Shown here: positions 46,827-58,045 of the stretch, piece after piece | How positions within the stretch are numbered: position 1 is the first letter of the stretch | Layout: every line of letters starts with the position of its first letter | NCBI RefSeq assembly: GCF_029407905.1 | Contig: NC_073642.1 | Location: forward strand, 7,812,001-7,876,000 | Direction: 5' to 3' | Source of the DNA: Bubalus kerabau | Taxonomy: Eukaryota; Chordata; Mammalia; Artiodactyla; Bovidae | Length of the DNA: 64,000 nucleotides | Notes under the pieces: generated by a model | The model's input: only the letters and a program-made list of their open reading frames with translations | What the model was told of the DNA's origin: nothing | The model's database searches: none | Position numbers and translations under genes: made by a program

Positions 46827-47523
46827 GTTTAAATTTTTTACTTATTTTTAATTGAAGGATAATTGCTTTACACTATTGTGTTGGTTTCTGCCACACATCA
46901 ACAGGAATCATCCATAGGTATCCATATGTCCCCTGCCTCTTGACCCTGCCTCCCACCTCCCACCCCATCCCTCTAGGTTCTCACAGCACTGGTTTGACCT
47001 CCTGAGTCATACAGCAAATTCCCGCTGGCATCTATTTTACATGTTAATATATATGTGTCCATGCTACTCTCTCCACTTGTCCCACCCCCTCCATTTGTTC
47101 CACTCCGTGTCCACAAGTCTGTCGTCTCTGTGTTTCCATTGCTGCCCAGCAAATGGATTCATCTGTACCATCTTTCTAGATTCCATATATATGTGATATT
47201 TGTTTCTTTCTGACTTACTTTACTCTGTATAATAGGCTCTAGGTTTATCCACCTCATTAGACCTGACTCAAATGTGTTCCTTTTTATGACTGAGTAATAT
47301 TCCATTGTATGTATGTACCACAGCTGCTTCATCCATTCATCTGTGGATGGACATCTCGGTTGCTTCCACGTCCTAGCTATTATAAATAGTGCTGCAATGA
47401 ACACTGGGGGAACACTGCGGTACATTTGTCTATTTCAATTATAGTTCCCTCGTGGTATATGCCTAATAGTGGGGTGGCTGGGTCATATGGTAGATTTATT
47501 CCTACTTTTTAAGGAATCTCCAT
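46827..47523 (-). mobile_element. Bovine-type L1 3' end, antisense, 5'-truncated
   Basis: This 697 bp copy has the perfect 13-bp target-site duplication actaaacatggag at 46814-46826 and 47524-47536. The 3'UTR is at the left ('attgaaggataattgcttta'), with the end of ORF2 at the right. Confidence 0.93.
47159..47425 (-). pseudogene. L1 ORF2 C-terminal fragment
   Basis: 88 codons on the minus strand contain 'STDEWMKQLWYIHTMEYYSV', the hallmark C-terminal region of L1 ORF2, next to a cysteine/tryptophan-rich tail. The endonuclease and reverse transcriptase are absent because the insertion was 5'-truncated at birth, as the intact target-site duplication shows. It is not a functional gene. Confidence 0.9.
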
Positions 47524-47536
47524 ACTAAACATGGAG

Positions 47537-47765
47537 TTTTTCTTGTGGTAAAATATATACCATCTTACCCATTTTTACCATCCTAGCTGTGTTCAGGTCA
47601 GTAACAGTGAGAACACCCACACTGCTGTGCGGCCGTCACCACCTTCCAGCTCCAGAACTTGATCTTCCCAAGCTGAAACTCTGAAGCCACGAAGCAGCTC
47701 TGCATCATTCTCTCTCCCTTCTGGCATCCACCATCCTACTTTCCACTGCTGTGAATTTGACTCCT
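47537..47765 (-). mobile_element. L1M 3'UTR, antisense
   Basis: It contains 'tgtggtaaaatatataccat', 'ggccgtcaccaccttccag' and 'ccatcctactttccactg'. This was the target DNA of the younger L1 next to it. Confidence 0.7.
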
Positions 47766-49945
47766 CTAGGAGCCTCAAATTAATGAAGAGTTCTGCTTTT
47801 AAGCTGTGAAATGCGAAAGGAGCAGGATGTAACATATGGGCAATTTTTCTGCTGTGCCGGAATGCAGTGTGCCCCATTTTCTTGGGCTGGAGGAAGAGCC
47901 TGGAAGGAGAGGTAGAGGAAGAGCGCTGAGGCTTGGGTGTGTGCTCTCTGCACCCCTCCCTGTTCCTGGAGTGAACCACAGGAATCCTCAGCAGGCATCA
48001 CGGGAGTGAGGGAGCTTCCATGCTTCCCACCACCCGAAGGAGGGTACCAAGTCAACCAGAGGGCCCAGCCCCCTTTGACAAGATTGTACATGAGCATCCC
48101 CACACTCCATGTGCCACTGGGAAATGCTGAGCATCTCTCCAAAGAGCCTGAGTTCACTGGACTGAATTGTATTAACAAACTATGACCATGCTCTCCTGAA
48201 GGCATGAGGTTCATCTTTTTCCCATCACTGAGCAGAAATGGAGCTCTTCAGTAAACTGAGTTCTACTGTAGAAAGTAAGGAAAGTTATTTCCTGCACATG
48301 AGTCATAAATTTTACACCCTCTACAAAAACTCTGGTCCAAGGGATTGCATCCTCTTGCTGAGGTGGGTCAAGGTTAGCGTATGTCTCTTGGCTTCCCTGC
48401 TGTCTGGCTTGAAGCTGGGTGGGGCCGCCCGCAGGAGCAGGGGCTCCACAGAGAAAGCTGGTTCAGGTTTCCCCCTTGGGCAGAGTGCCACACACTCAGG
48501 CTGCGAGCACTACCGCAGCACTGCCCGCTGCACTGGCAAGCCGCTTGCTTCCCAGACTGGTCAGCCCACTTGCAAACGCCCACCCCTCCCCCATCCCCCC
48601 ACCCCACTTTAATCTGCTCCAGGAAAAATATTTGGACAGGGCATGTCTCCCCTGCCATGAATTACACACAGAAGGAGCAAAGAGGAGGAAGGTGGGGTCG
48701 ATAGGACCCTCAGAGCAGTTCATTCCTGTGGTCGGGGTTAGGGGACGTGGGCTGCGTGCGTGGCCAGGCTGGGGCACTGGCCCACAGGGCACGTGGCAGA
48801 GGGTGGTTGGGCGCCTCCAGGGGCTGAGCTTTGGAGGAGCCATAGGCTTCATGCCTGTTCTCTCTCTATTTCTCTCACCTCCACCAGCTGTGAGTTCCTG
48901 GGTTATTCTGAGGCCTCCCCATCCCCTGTGTCCTTCCCTGTGAAGAGTCTCCCGCCTCCTCCAGCACAGGTGTATCTAAATCTACCCTCTCTCACCGGCA
49001 ACACACCCAAAGCAAAGGCTGGCAAAGCTGGAGAAACAAGAGGCCCGACGGGCATTTAGGCAGCCATTTGGATGAATTTCAAGCAGAACCAATGGCCTTT
49101 TTATCTCTCAAAGAGAGAAGAAAACAAGGGATGCAGTTCAAAAGCATCTGGGCTCAGTGTCCCCAGGGAGGGGCGATGAACTTCCTCAACCAAAACACCC
49201 CTTTTCCTGCACATCCTGTATGTGCCCCCAGCTGGTACTCACCCCACCGTGCACCATGCAGGCCTCCCCGCCCCACGATGCAGGTCCCCCTGCCCCTCGG
49301 CATGTCCTCACCATGTGCTCCTGTGTCCACAGAGGCCATGTGGATGCTCTGCTTCCCCAGGAGCTGCAGCGGGATGTTCCCAGGCCGGGGGGTGTGGGAC
49401 AGAAGGGAGGGTGGGCAGACTGGGTGTTGGGGTTAAAAGCACCTCCCAGATTAAAAAGTAAGGGGTGGCTGACATCTGCCTCTCAGGCTTGCCTTAGTGC
49501 CGCTTTTGTTTGCGTGTTTATTTTTGCTTTTGTTTATTTGTCTGTATTTTTGAATCTCCACCCCATTAAAGTATGTCATTAGAACAACCAGGGCCCCCTC
49601 TCGCTGGCTCTGAGTGTGCATTCCAGCCAACATTTCTACTCTAATTAGCTTCATCTTGTAATTCTTCCCAGACAGGAGCACCCTCCAGGCCCACCCTTGA
49701 AACAGTGAGGTCAAATAACAAGCGGTTTCTTTCCTTTTCCTGAGCTCAAATACGTGCCCCAGACCGTGAGTGTCCTGAGCACTGTAGATCCAGAAAGCTG
49801 CTTCCAAGCTCTGGGGTGGGGTCAGAGATCTGCCCCAAGTAATGACCCTGCATGCTCCCATGTCGGGGGACACCACCTGGCCCTTCTGTAGCTCATTTCC
49901 TCGGGACTTAGAGACAGGCTCTCCAGTGTTTACAGAAACTTCAAA
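47766..49945. other. GC-rich single-copy sequence, no accepted gene
   Basis: Open frames of up to 174 codons (48419-48943, plus) overlap frames on both strands. They are Pro/Gly/Arg/Ser-rich with no domain-like order, so none is called. No repeat is recognised. Confidence 0.45.
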
Positions 49946-50175
49946 GGCTTAACAATGATAGTTAAGCTTATTTCAGGGATTCCTGTGTTAGGCACTGTTC
50001 TAATTCATTTGATCTTCACAACCACCTCATGAGGTAAGTGTACTGTTGTAGACCCCCATTCTACAGACGAGAAAGCAAAGGCCCAATAAAGATAAGGCAC
50101 TTGTCCACAGTCATGCGATGCCTAACTGGCAGAAGTGGGACTCGAATGTGGGCCATCTTCAGAGCCACTCTCTTG
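49946..50175 (-). mobile_element. MIR SINE, antisense
   Basis: It has 'tgttaggcactgttctaatt', 'cacaaccacctcatgaggta', 'cccccattctacagacgag' and 'gtgggactcgaatgtggg', a well-kept reversed MIR. Confidence 0.85.
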
Positions 50176-50463
50176 CCCGTGTTCAGCCGGTTAGGCTGAG
50201 AGGCAGAGATGGGGGCAATCCTAAAGGCCAACAGGGGCCAGGAAGGACCTGCAAACCACACAGCACCCAGCCTTTCATAGAGCGTCGGGGGAGAGCCACT
50301 CCTTAGCTATGGGCAGTTGTTACCATGCAGGAGAGCAGTGTTGCCAGACACTCTAGTTTTTTAAGAGAAGCCAGAAATCTGGATATTGATGTGAAATTCC
50401 CCAATTAAAAATGTCATCAGCTAATTCAAATCTTCTGTGAGGGAATTAAAAAACAACCTACTG
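50176..50463. other. Single-copy sequence
   Basis: Nothing recognised. Confidence 0.4.
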
Positions 50464-50512
50464 TATTAGTTTGGCCAAAGAGTCAGTTCAGGTTTTCCCA
50501 TAACATCTTACA
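50464..50512. mobile_element. Half of a mariner-type element (terminal repeat only)
   Basis: 'gtattagtttggccaaagag' then 'tcaggttttcccataacatc' matches one end of ruminant mariner MITEs, including the TA at the border. The second, inverted end is not seen downstream. Confidence 0.55.
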
Positions 50513-50873
50513 ATATTTCCAGTCTCCATTCAACTCATCAGCTGCCTGCCTGCCTCTCTGTGGCCTCTGGGTCAGGACAAGGAAGGCAAACTGATTTAGT
50601 CTCCTAAATCAACATTCCATTGGTAGTGGCTACCTGGGGTGCAATGTTGAGAAGGTTCTGAATGTGAGTCTGGCCTGGGTAAGAAAGTCTGGCAATCCAT
50701 TAGCAATGTCTGACATGGGTATTGTCTGAAAGAACAACGGTACCTATGCTGAGTTTACTAGCGTGTGAGATGAGTGCAATTGTGCAGTAGTTTGAGCATT
50801 CTTTGGCATTGCCTTTCTTTGGGATTGGAATGAAAACGGACCTTTTCCAGTCCTGTGGCCACTGCTGAGCTTT

Positions 50874-51641
50874 TCAAATTTGCTGGCATATTGAGTGCAG
50901 CACTTTCACAGTATCATCTTTTAGGACTTGAAATAGCTCAGCTGGAATTCCATCACCTCCACTAGCTTTGTGCATAGTGATGCTTCCTAAGGCCCACTTG
51001 ACTTTGCATTCCAGGATGTCTGGCTCTAGGTGAGTGATCACACCATTGTGATTATCTGGGTCATGAAGATCTTTTCTGAATAGTTCTGTGTATTCTTGCC
51101 ACCTCTTTATATTTTCTGTTTCTGTTAGGTCCATACCATTTCTGTCCTTTATTGTAACCATCTCTGCATGAAATGTTCCCTTGGTGTCTCTAATTTTCTT
51201 GAAGAGATCTCTAGTCTTTCCCACTCTATTGTTTTCCTCCATTTCTTTGCACTGATCACTGAGGAAGGCTTTCTTATTTCTCCTTGCTATTCTTTGGAAC
51301 TCTGCATTCAAATGGGTATATCTTTCCTTTTCTTCTTTGCCTTTCGCTTCTCTTCTTTTCACAGCTATTTGTAGGGCCTCCTCAGACAACCATTTTGGCT
51401 TTTTGCATTTCTTTTTCTTGGGAATGGTCTTGATCACTACCTCTTGTACAGTGTCACAAACCTCTGTCCATAGTTCCTCAGGCACTCTGTCTATCAGATC
51501 TAATTCGTTGAATCTATTTGTTACTGCCACTGTATAATCGTAAGGGATTTGATTTAGGTTATACCTGAATAGTCTGGTGGTTTTCCCTACTTCCTTCAAT
51601 TTGTCTGAATTTTGCAATAAGGAGTTCATGATCTGAGGCAC
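50874..51641 (-). pseudogene. BovB ORF2 fragment in the inverted half
   Basis: 255 open codons on the minus strand form the longest uninterrupted BovB frame in the window. They cover the end of the endonuclease, the lysine-rich linker (KKKKCKKPKWLSEEAL near 51400) and the start of the RT fingers, and stop where 'HSICQQI' meets a shifted frame at about 50874. There is no start context of its own. The matching palm and thumb lie in the opposite orientation from 51884. Confidence 0.88.
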
Positions 51642-52611
51642 AGTCAGCTACCAGTCTTGTTTTTGCTGACTGTATAGAACTTCTCCACCTTCAGCTGCAA
51701 AGAATATAATCAATCTGATTTCAGTATTGACCATCTGGTGATGTCCATGTGTAGAACCATCTCTTGTGTTGTTGGAAGAGGGTGTTTGCTATGACCAGTG
51801 CATTTTCTTGGCAAAACTCTGTTAGTCTTTGCCCTGCTTTATTTTGTACTCCAAGGCCAAACTTGCCTGTTACTCCTACCTCACATGCTAACAAAGTAAT
51901 GCTCAAAATTCTCGAGGCGAGGCTTCAGCATTACATGAACTGAGAACTTCCAGATGTTCAAGCTGGATTTAGAAAAGGCAGAGAAACCAGAGACCAAATT
52001 GCCAACATCTGTTGGATCATAGTAAAAGCAAGAGAGTTCCAGAAAACCATCTACTTCTGCTTTATTGACTATGCCAAAGCCTTTGACTGTGTGGATCACA
52101 ATAAACTGTTGAAAATTCTTCAAGAGATGGGACTACAAGACCACCTTACCTGCCTTCTGAGAAATCTATATGCAGGTCAAGAAGCAACAGTTAGAACCGG
52201 ATATGGAACAATGGACTGGTTCCAAATTGGGAAAGGAGTACATCAAGGCTGTTTATTGTCACCTTGCTTATTTAACTTATATACAGAGTACATCGTGTGA
52301 AATGCCAGGCTGTATGAAACACAAGCTGGAATCAAGATTGCCAGGAGAAATATCAATAGCCTCAGATATGAAGATGACATCACCCTTATGGCAGAAAGTG
52401 AAGAGGAACTAAAAAGCCTCTTGATGAAAGTGAAAGTGGAGAGTGAAAAAGTTGGCTTAAAACTCAACATTCAAAAAACTAAGATCACGGTATCCAGTCC
52501 CATCACTTCATGGCTAATAGATGGGCTGACAGTGGAAACAGTGACAGACTTTATTTTTGGGGGCTCCAAAATCACTGCAGATGGTGACTGCAGCCATGAA
52601 ATTAAAAGACC

Positions 52612-52742
52612 CTTGCTCCTTGGAAGAAAAGTTATGACCAACCTAGACAGCTTATTAAAAACAGAGACATTTCAGCAAAGTAATGTCTCTGTTTTTTAAT
52701 ATGCTGTCTAGGTTGGTCATGGTTTTTCTTCCAAGGAGCAAG
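52612..52742. repeat. Palindrome of two ~60 bp BovB arms
   Basis: 52612-52670 (cttgctccttggaagaaaag onward) is followed, after 11 bases, by its near reverse complement at 52682-52742 (aatgtctctgttttttaata onward). It would form a long hairpin in single-stranded DNA or RNA. Confidence 0.85.
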
Positions 52743-52776
52743 TGCTGCCAAAAAAGTTTCATCTAGTCAAACATAT

Positions 52777-53102
52777 GGACCTTTTTAGGCAAAATAATGT
52801 CTCTGTTTTTTAATATGCTGTCTAGATTGGTCATAGCCTTTCTTCCAAGGAACAAGTATCTTTTAATTTCATGGCTGCAGTTACCATCTGCAGTGATTTT
52901 GGAGCCCAGGAAAATAAAGTCTGTCACTGTTTCCATTGTTTCCCCATCTATTTGCCATGAAGTGATGGGACCGGATACCATGATCTTAGTTTTTTGAATG
53001 TTGAGTTTTAAGTCAGCTTTTTCACTCACCTCTTTCACTTTCATCAAGATGCTCTTAAGTTCCTCTTTGCTTTCTGCCATTCGGGTGGTGTCATTGGCAT
53101 AT
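52777..53102 (-). mobile_element. Antisense BovB block inside copy H
   Basis: About 325 bp of thumb-to-palm text in the opposite orientation. It carries 'ttggagcccaggaaaataaa' where the host half has a G-run, so it is from a different BovB subfamily and is not a simple local copy. Confidence 0.8.
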
Positions 53103-53124
53103 TTTCCAGTAGTCATGTATGGAT

Positions 53125-53391
53125 TGGAGAAGGAAATGGCAACCCACTCCAGTATTCTTCCCTAGAGAACCCTGTGGACAGAGGAGCCTGGTGGGCTGTG
53201 TCCATAGGGTCTCACAGAGTCAGACATGACTGAAGCGACTTAGCATGCATGCATGCCTTGGAGAAGGAAATGGCAACCCATTCCAGTTATTCTTGCCTGG
53301 AAAATTCCAGGGACAGAGGAGCCTGGTGGGCTGCTGTCTATGGGGTCACGTAGAGTCGGACACGACTGAAGTGACTTAGCAGCCGCAGCAG
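53125..53391 (+). mobile_element. BOV-A2 SINE inside BovB copy H
   Basis: Two Bov-A units joined by a GCATGCATGC linker, with an (AGC)n-like tail. The perfect 11-bp target-site duplication catgtatggat lies at 53114-53124 and 53392-53402. Confidence 0.95.
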
Positions 53392-53949
53392 CATGTATGG
53401 ATGTAAGAGTTGGGCCATAAAGAAAGCTGAGCGCTGAAGAGTTAATGCTTTTGAACTGTGGTTTTGGAGAAGACTCTTGAGAGTCCCTTGGACTGCAAGG
53501 ATATCAAACCAGTCAATTCTAAAAGAAATCAAACCTGATTATTCATTAGAAGGACTGATGCTGAAACTGAAGCTCCAATATTTTGGCCACCTGATGTGAA
53601 GAGCTGACACATTGGAAAAGACCCTGATGCTGGGAAAGATTGAAGGCAGGAGGAGAAGGGAACGACAGAGGATGAGATGGTTGGATGGCATTACTGACTC
53701 AGTGAACATGAGCTTGAGCAAGCTCCAGGAATTGGTGATGGACAGGGAGGCCTGGTGTCCTGCAGTCCATGGGATCACAAAGAGTCCATCACGACTGAGC
53801 GAGTGAACTGAACTGAACTGATGCTACGTTTTCTCTGGTTAGACACTATATAGAATGAACAAATATTTAGATCCTGTTCCTACAGGACCCCCACTCTTTA
53901 AATCCCGCCACTTTCCCTCACCCTGGCCCAGGTGGTAAATGTCCTGGGT

Positions 53950-54295
53950 CAGGGGTCCCCAGCCCCCAGGCCACAGACTGGTACTGTTCTGTGGCCTGTT
54001 AGGAACCAGGCCTCAGGGCAGGAGGTGAGTGGCAGGTGAGCCTGCAAAGCTTCCTCTGTATTTACAGCTGCCCCCCATCACTCGTATTCCTGCCTGAACT
54101 CCACCTACTATCTGGGGATCAGCAGCAGCATTAGATCCTCAGAGGAGCACAGGCCCTACTGTGAACTGGGCATTGAGGGATTAGGGCTGCATCCTCCTTA
54201 TGAGAATCATCCTGAAAACACCCCCACCCCCATCCTGGGAAAAATTATCTTCCACAAAACTGGTACCTGGTGCCAAAAATGTTGGGGACGGCTGT
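53950..54295 (+). mobile_element. MER1-type hAT-Charlie DNA transposon
   Basis: It starts 'caggggtccccagcccccag' and ends 'ggttggggacggctg'-like text, i.e. imperfect terminal inverted repeats. The inner text 'ctgttaggaaccaggcctc' and 'ccacaaaactggtacctgg' fits MER1A/B. It is non-autonomous. Similar tcct-starting 8-mers flank both ends. Confidence 0.85.
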
Positions 54296-55695
54296 CCTAG
54301 GTACTACGTACATTATTAACCCTCACACCAATGTCGTGGAGAGGGGTGATCACGTGTTTGACTCTATTTCAGCTCCCCTCCAACCATGCACTAGAAGTCC
54401 TGCACAGTCCACTGTCACCTCCTGAAGGTCAGCCTGTCCCGGCCCTCTGGGGTCTCCCTGGGCATCAGTGGTCTTTAGTGAAGGGACATCACACAGTGCA
54501 CAATATTTTGTCTGACAAAAGCCTCAGAAGACAGTGCTCTTCTTGGAAGCATCTTCTTCTATGACACGCTCCACCCCTCCCCATTCAGGGTCTGACCCTG
54601 CTTGCTCTGCCCTGGTGAGGTTTCAGAAATGCCCAATCCTTTATTCCTTTCTGAGGCACCAATCCTCTGTGGATACCCTTTAGACTCACTCTATCCCAAT
54701 TTGCTTAAAAACAAACTTTCCCCAATAAACTCAGCCTCTAGGTTCTAATGCCGATCATCATGATTGCTGGAAGTCATACAGAGACAGCCCTGGAGACACT
54801 TCAGTTGTGTGACGCAGAGACATGACATTTGCAATATCCAGGTGGCCTTACCCATATATTGGCTATTTTTCTTCATTGCATTCATACTTACTAAGAGTTT
54901 CTTTGGCCTGGTTTAGTGCTTCATCTGCGCTCCTATTTTCCTTGTGAAATTGGTTTTCTCAGCCAAATGATGAGGGACCTGAGAGCAGGTCCTATTTCTT
55001 TCTCTTCTTCTATTAACTCATTGGACAAATACTATTTCAGTGTCTGCAGTGGGCCAGATGCTGCTCTAGGACCCAAGGACACAGCATTGCCCAGAACAGA
55101 GGGTCCACGCTCATGAAGCTTGCCCTCTCTCTTTGAACCCCGTAGCAGTGGACGCCCGTGAACACACTGGTCTTGAGGATCCGTGAGGTTTCACTGGGCA
55201 CAGCCGCAGACTTGGCGCTCTTCCTGACTTGCACGGCTCTGTATGTTTGCCTTTGTTTTCTCCTTGTAGAGACTTTTTTTCTAGCTCTGCTGACACATGC
55301 CCTGAAGAAAGACCACCTTCCCCAGGTCCAAGGTACTGTCACTTGATCTTAGGCTAGGCACTTGAACTTCCTCAGCCCCTTTTCTCACCTGTCAAAGATG
55401 GGTAATGTCTGCGTGATGGGTTAGTGTGAGTGGTGAGTAGCATGGCGCAGCGCTCCTCATTATTATAGCACTATTGTGCTCAGAGACAAAAATTAAGGAT
55501 CCTGCTTCCACTCCCAGCATATTCTTACTGCCCTGCTTCTTCCAGAAGTCTCCTTTCCCTGAGAAAGAGAAAATGCAACAGAATTCAAATACCAAGGAAC
55601 CAAATTCTTGGCTTTGGAGATTCAAAATCCACTTCAACAGATACCAGTGGAAATCAATGTTGAAAGTCCACACTGAACAGTGTATATCTCAGAGG
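54296..55695. other. Single-copy sequence, no gene recognised
   Basis: 1.4 kb without repeats that I can name. Frames up to 101 codons on the minus strand (55037-55342) are not accepted. Confidence 0.45.
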
Positions 55696-56090
55696 GGCCC
55701 AGGATGACTCTTGTTATGGTTAGAATAGGGTAGCTATGCTGCAGTCACAAACATTCCCCAAAACAGAGGATCTTGGTCCATGAAAGTTTGTTTCTCCTTC
55801 ATTTAGCTCTGATTCATGGCTCCTCCTCCTAGGTAGCTCCCTTCCAAGTGATGACTCAGAAATCCAGCATGCTTAGTTATGGCCGCTAGAGTGGCTCCAG
55901 CAGGAGAAAAGGACTGGAAAGTCACACAGAGGGCTTTACATCACCTTAGCAAATAAACAACATGCATTATCTCCTCATACAGCCCCTTGACCAAAACTAA
56001 TCACATGTACCCAACCTAACTACAAGGGAGATTGGGAAATGCAGTCCTCCTGTGTGCTCAGGCAGAGGAAATGAAACAGAATTTAGGAAG
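55696..56090 (+). mobile_element. Probable ancient interspersed repeat
   Basis: It reads like a decayed mammalian repeat: 'gtagctatgctgcagtcaca', 'gtttgtttctccttcattta', then 'gggaaatgcagtcctcctgt'. I cannot name the family. Confidence 0.4.
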
Positions 56091-56454
56091 ACTTAGTTTC
56101 GTCTCTTCCTCTATCATGAACCAAGCATATTCTGGGCATGATCATCCATAAATTCCCTGCAGAAATAAGACATTATCCCACATAGAAAACCCTAAGTTGC
56201 AATGAGCTTTAATCTAAATTGAGAAATCACTGAATTCTACTGGGTTTTCATGAAAATGACTAGGTTATAATTTCTGTCATCAGGGAGAAATAGGAAACCT
56301 AAAGATATGAAACAGTTTTAGGTATAGAAAAATAAATGAAGTCATCTTTGCCTACATGAGAACATGAGTCATTACATTATTATGTGGGTCAGGACATTGC
56401 TACAGGATACATGTTTATAGCTGGAAAAATATCTTATAGATTGTTGGTCAGAGG

Positions 56455-56590
56455 TTGGGTAGCACAGAGATTCAGTGTACTGGCTCCTGGGTTCAAATCT
56501 GAACTCTGCACCTCACTAGCAGAGTGAAATTTAAATGGGGTAATGCTCAGCTCCTGGCTGGATACATCATATGGTTGCAATAAAGGTTAG
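56455..56590 (+). mobile_element. MIR fragment
   Basis: It has the tRNA-derived part 'gtagcacagagattcagtgt' and 'ctgggttcaaatctgaactc'. Confidence 0.6.
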
Positions 56591-56659
56591 TAGTTGTAAA
56601 CATCCACATCTGAAATTAAGATCCAGAGATTTTAATTTTCAATCTGATATTTTCCCATT

Positions 56660-56709
56660 ACTCGTAACCCCAAAAAATCTCTTGACTCGTAACCCCAAAA
56701 AATCTCTTG
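56660..56709 (+). repeat. 25-bp perfect tandem duplication
   Basis: 56660-56684 and 56685-56709 are identical and begin actcgtaacccc. Confidence 0.92.
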
Positions 56710-56754
56710 ACATCTTGTTTTCACTGCTAAGATTAATGATAATGATTAGAATAT

Positions 56755-56930
56755 CTTCAAAGTTCTCATCTCCAAGAGAAAAAAATTTAACTCTGTGAGG
56801 TAATGGATGTTAACTAGACTTATTGTGGGGATCATTTTGCAATATGCCCACCAAGTGATCATGGTATACACCTGAAACTAATATAATGTTATATGTCAAT
56901 TATGTCTCATTAGAAAAAGGACGAGAAGGA
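56755..56930 (+). mobile_element. L1M 3' terminus
   Basis: It has 'ttctcatctccaagagaaaa', 'gatgttaactagacttattg' and 'cacctgaaactaatataatg', the end of L1MA/L1MB-type elements. Confidence 0.8.
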
Positions 56931-56939
56931 GGAAAAAAA

Positions 56940-57070
56940 CTGCCATTAATTGAGCTCTTGTGATGGGCCAGGCATTTTACATAACTCACATCACTGAGTC
57001 CTTACAACGACTCTGTGAATTGGGTATGATTGTGACCATTTTATAGACACAGCACTTGGCACTTAGATTG
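56940..57070 (-). mobile_element. MIR fragment, antisense
   Basis: It has 'gatgggccaggcattttaca' and 'tgtgaccattttatagacac'. Confidence 0.6.
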
Positions 57071-57225
57071 AGTTGACGTGTGCAGGGACACTGGGAGGTT
57101 CTAAAACATGCCACATGGAGATCCGACCCTGGCTTCCCAGCGCACTGACTCTCCAACCCTGAGCAGGCGACCTCAGCACACCAGGATTTACTTTCTCTGC
57201 ATGTAAAAGAGTAAGAGAGGTAACA

Positions 57226-57432
57226 TGTACCTGGCTCAGCTGGTAAAGAATCCGCCTGCAATACGGGAGACCTGGGTTTGATCCCTGGGTTGGGAAGATC
57301 TCCTGGAGAAAGGAAAGGCTTCCCTTCTATCCTTTCCAGTATTCTGGCCTGGAGAAGTCCAAGGACTGTATAGTCCATGGGGTTGCAAAGAGTTGGACAC
57401 GACTGAGTGACTTTGACTTCATTTCACTTCAG
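57226..57432 (+). mobile_element. Bov-tA SINE
   Basis: It has a clear tRNA-Glu-like head (57231-57300), then a body with an extra 'cttcccttctatcctttcc' insertion. An A run (57437-57450) closes it. Confidence 0.92.
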
Positions 57433-57639
57433 GGGGAAAAAAAAAAAAAAGCTCCACAAGTTCCTTTACCTTCCTCCAGCTAAGAGGTGGGGTCTCTGCC
57501 CCCTCCCCTTGAATCTGGGTTGACCTTAATGATGAGCTTGTGACCAATAGAATGAAGCTCAACTTCCAAGACTACTCAGAAGAGGCTGTGTGGTTTCTGC
57601 CTGGTTCCTCTGGAACACTTGCCTTTGGAGCTCTGAGTT

Positions 57640-58045
57640 GTTGTTATAGGCTGATTTGTGCTCTCCCACCCCAAATTCATTTGTTGGAGCACCCACCCTG
57701 AGTACCTCAGAACGTGACCTTCTTTAGAAATAGGGTCTTTGTAGAGGTAGTCAAGTTAAAATGAAGTCAGTAGAGTGGCTCCTAATCCAATAAGACCAGT
57801 ATCCTTATAAAAGGGGGAAATTTAAACACACACACACACAGAAGACGTGTAAAGATACAGCAGACGGCCCTCTACAAGCCAAAGAGAAGGGCATGGGACA
57901 GATCATTCCCTCAGGGTCCTCAGAGAGAACCTACCCTGCCAACGCCATGAATTTGGACTTCCAGCCTCCAGACTGTGAGATAACCCATTTCTGTTGTTCT
58001 AAGCAAGCCACTGAGGTCGTAGTACTTTGTTACAGCAAACAAATA
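57640..58045 (+). mobile_element. MLT1-type MaLR LTR
   Basis: It has 'agtacctcagaacgtgacct', 'aatagggtctttgtagagg', 'tccttataaaagggggaaat', a (CA)8 tract at 57825-57840, and 'cttccagcctccagactgtg'. It is a solo LTR. Confidence 0.8.

Larger units (their letters stand above)
51884..53806 (+). pseudogene. BovB RT palm-to-thumb fragment in the sense half
   Basis: Open pieces are 52091-52300 and 52388-52699, then, beyond the strand-switched blocks, 53612-53806. The catalytic box at 52377-52388 reads YEDD instead of YADD; the two aspartates are kept. A stop follows 'TEYIV' at 52298. It is broken beyond function. Confidence 0.85.
50757..53820. mobile_element. BovB LINE with inverted 5' half, copy H
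   Basis: The left part 50757-51883 is antisense (linker, RT start and endonuclease end). The right part 51884-53820 is sense, to the (AACTG)n end. Both halves carry the same few bases of the RT region (tcaca-gcta; 50766-50779 reversed, and 51886-51896). Flanks atgctgagttt (50746-50756) and atgctacgttt (53821-53831) agree at 9 of 11 bases and directly abut both ends. It is therefore read as one insertion with a 5' inversion. Inside the sense half are two antisense BovB blocks (52676-52744 and 52777-53102) and a BOV-A2 (53125-53391). Confidence 0.85.

Noticed and set aside
48419..48943. 174-codon open frame on the plus strand
   Set aside because: It competes with frames of similar length in two other phases and on the minus strand; no domain or splice context.
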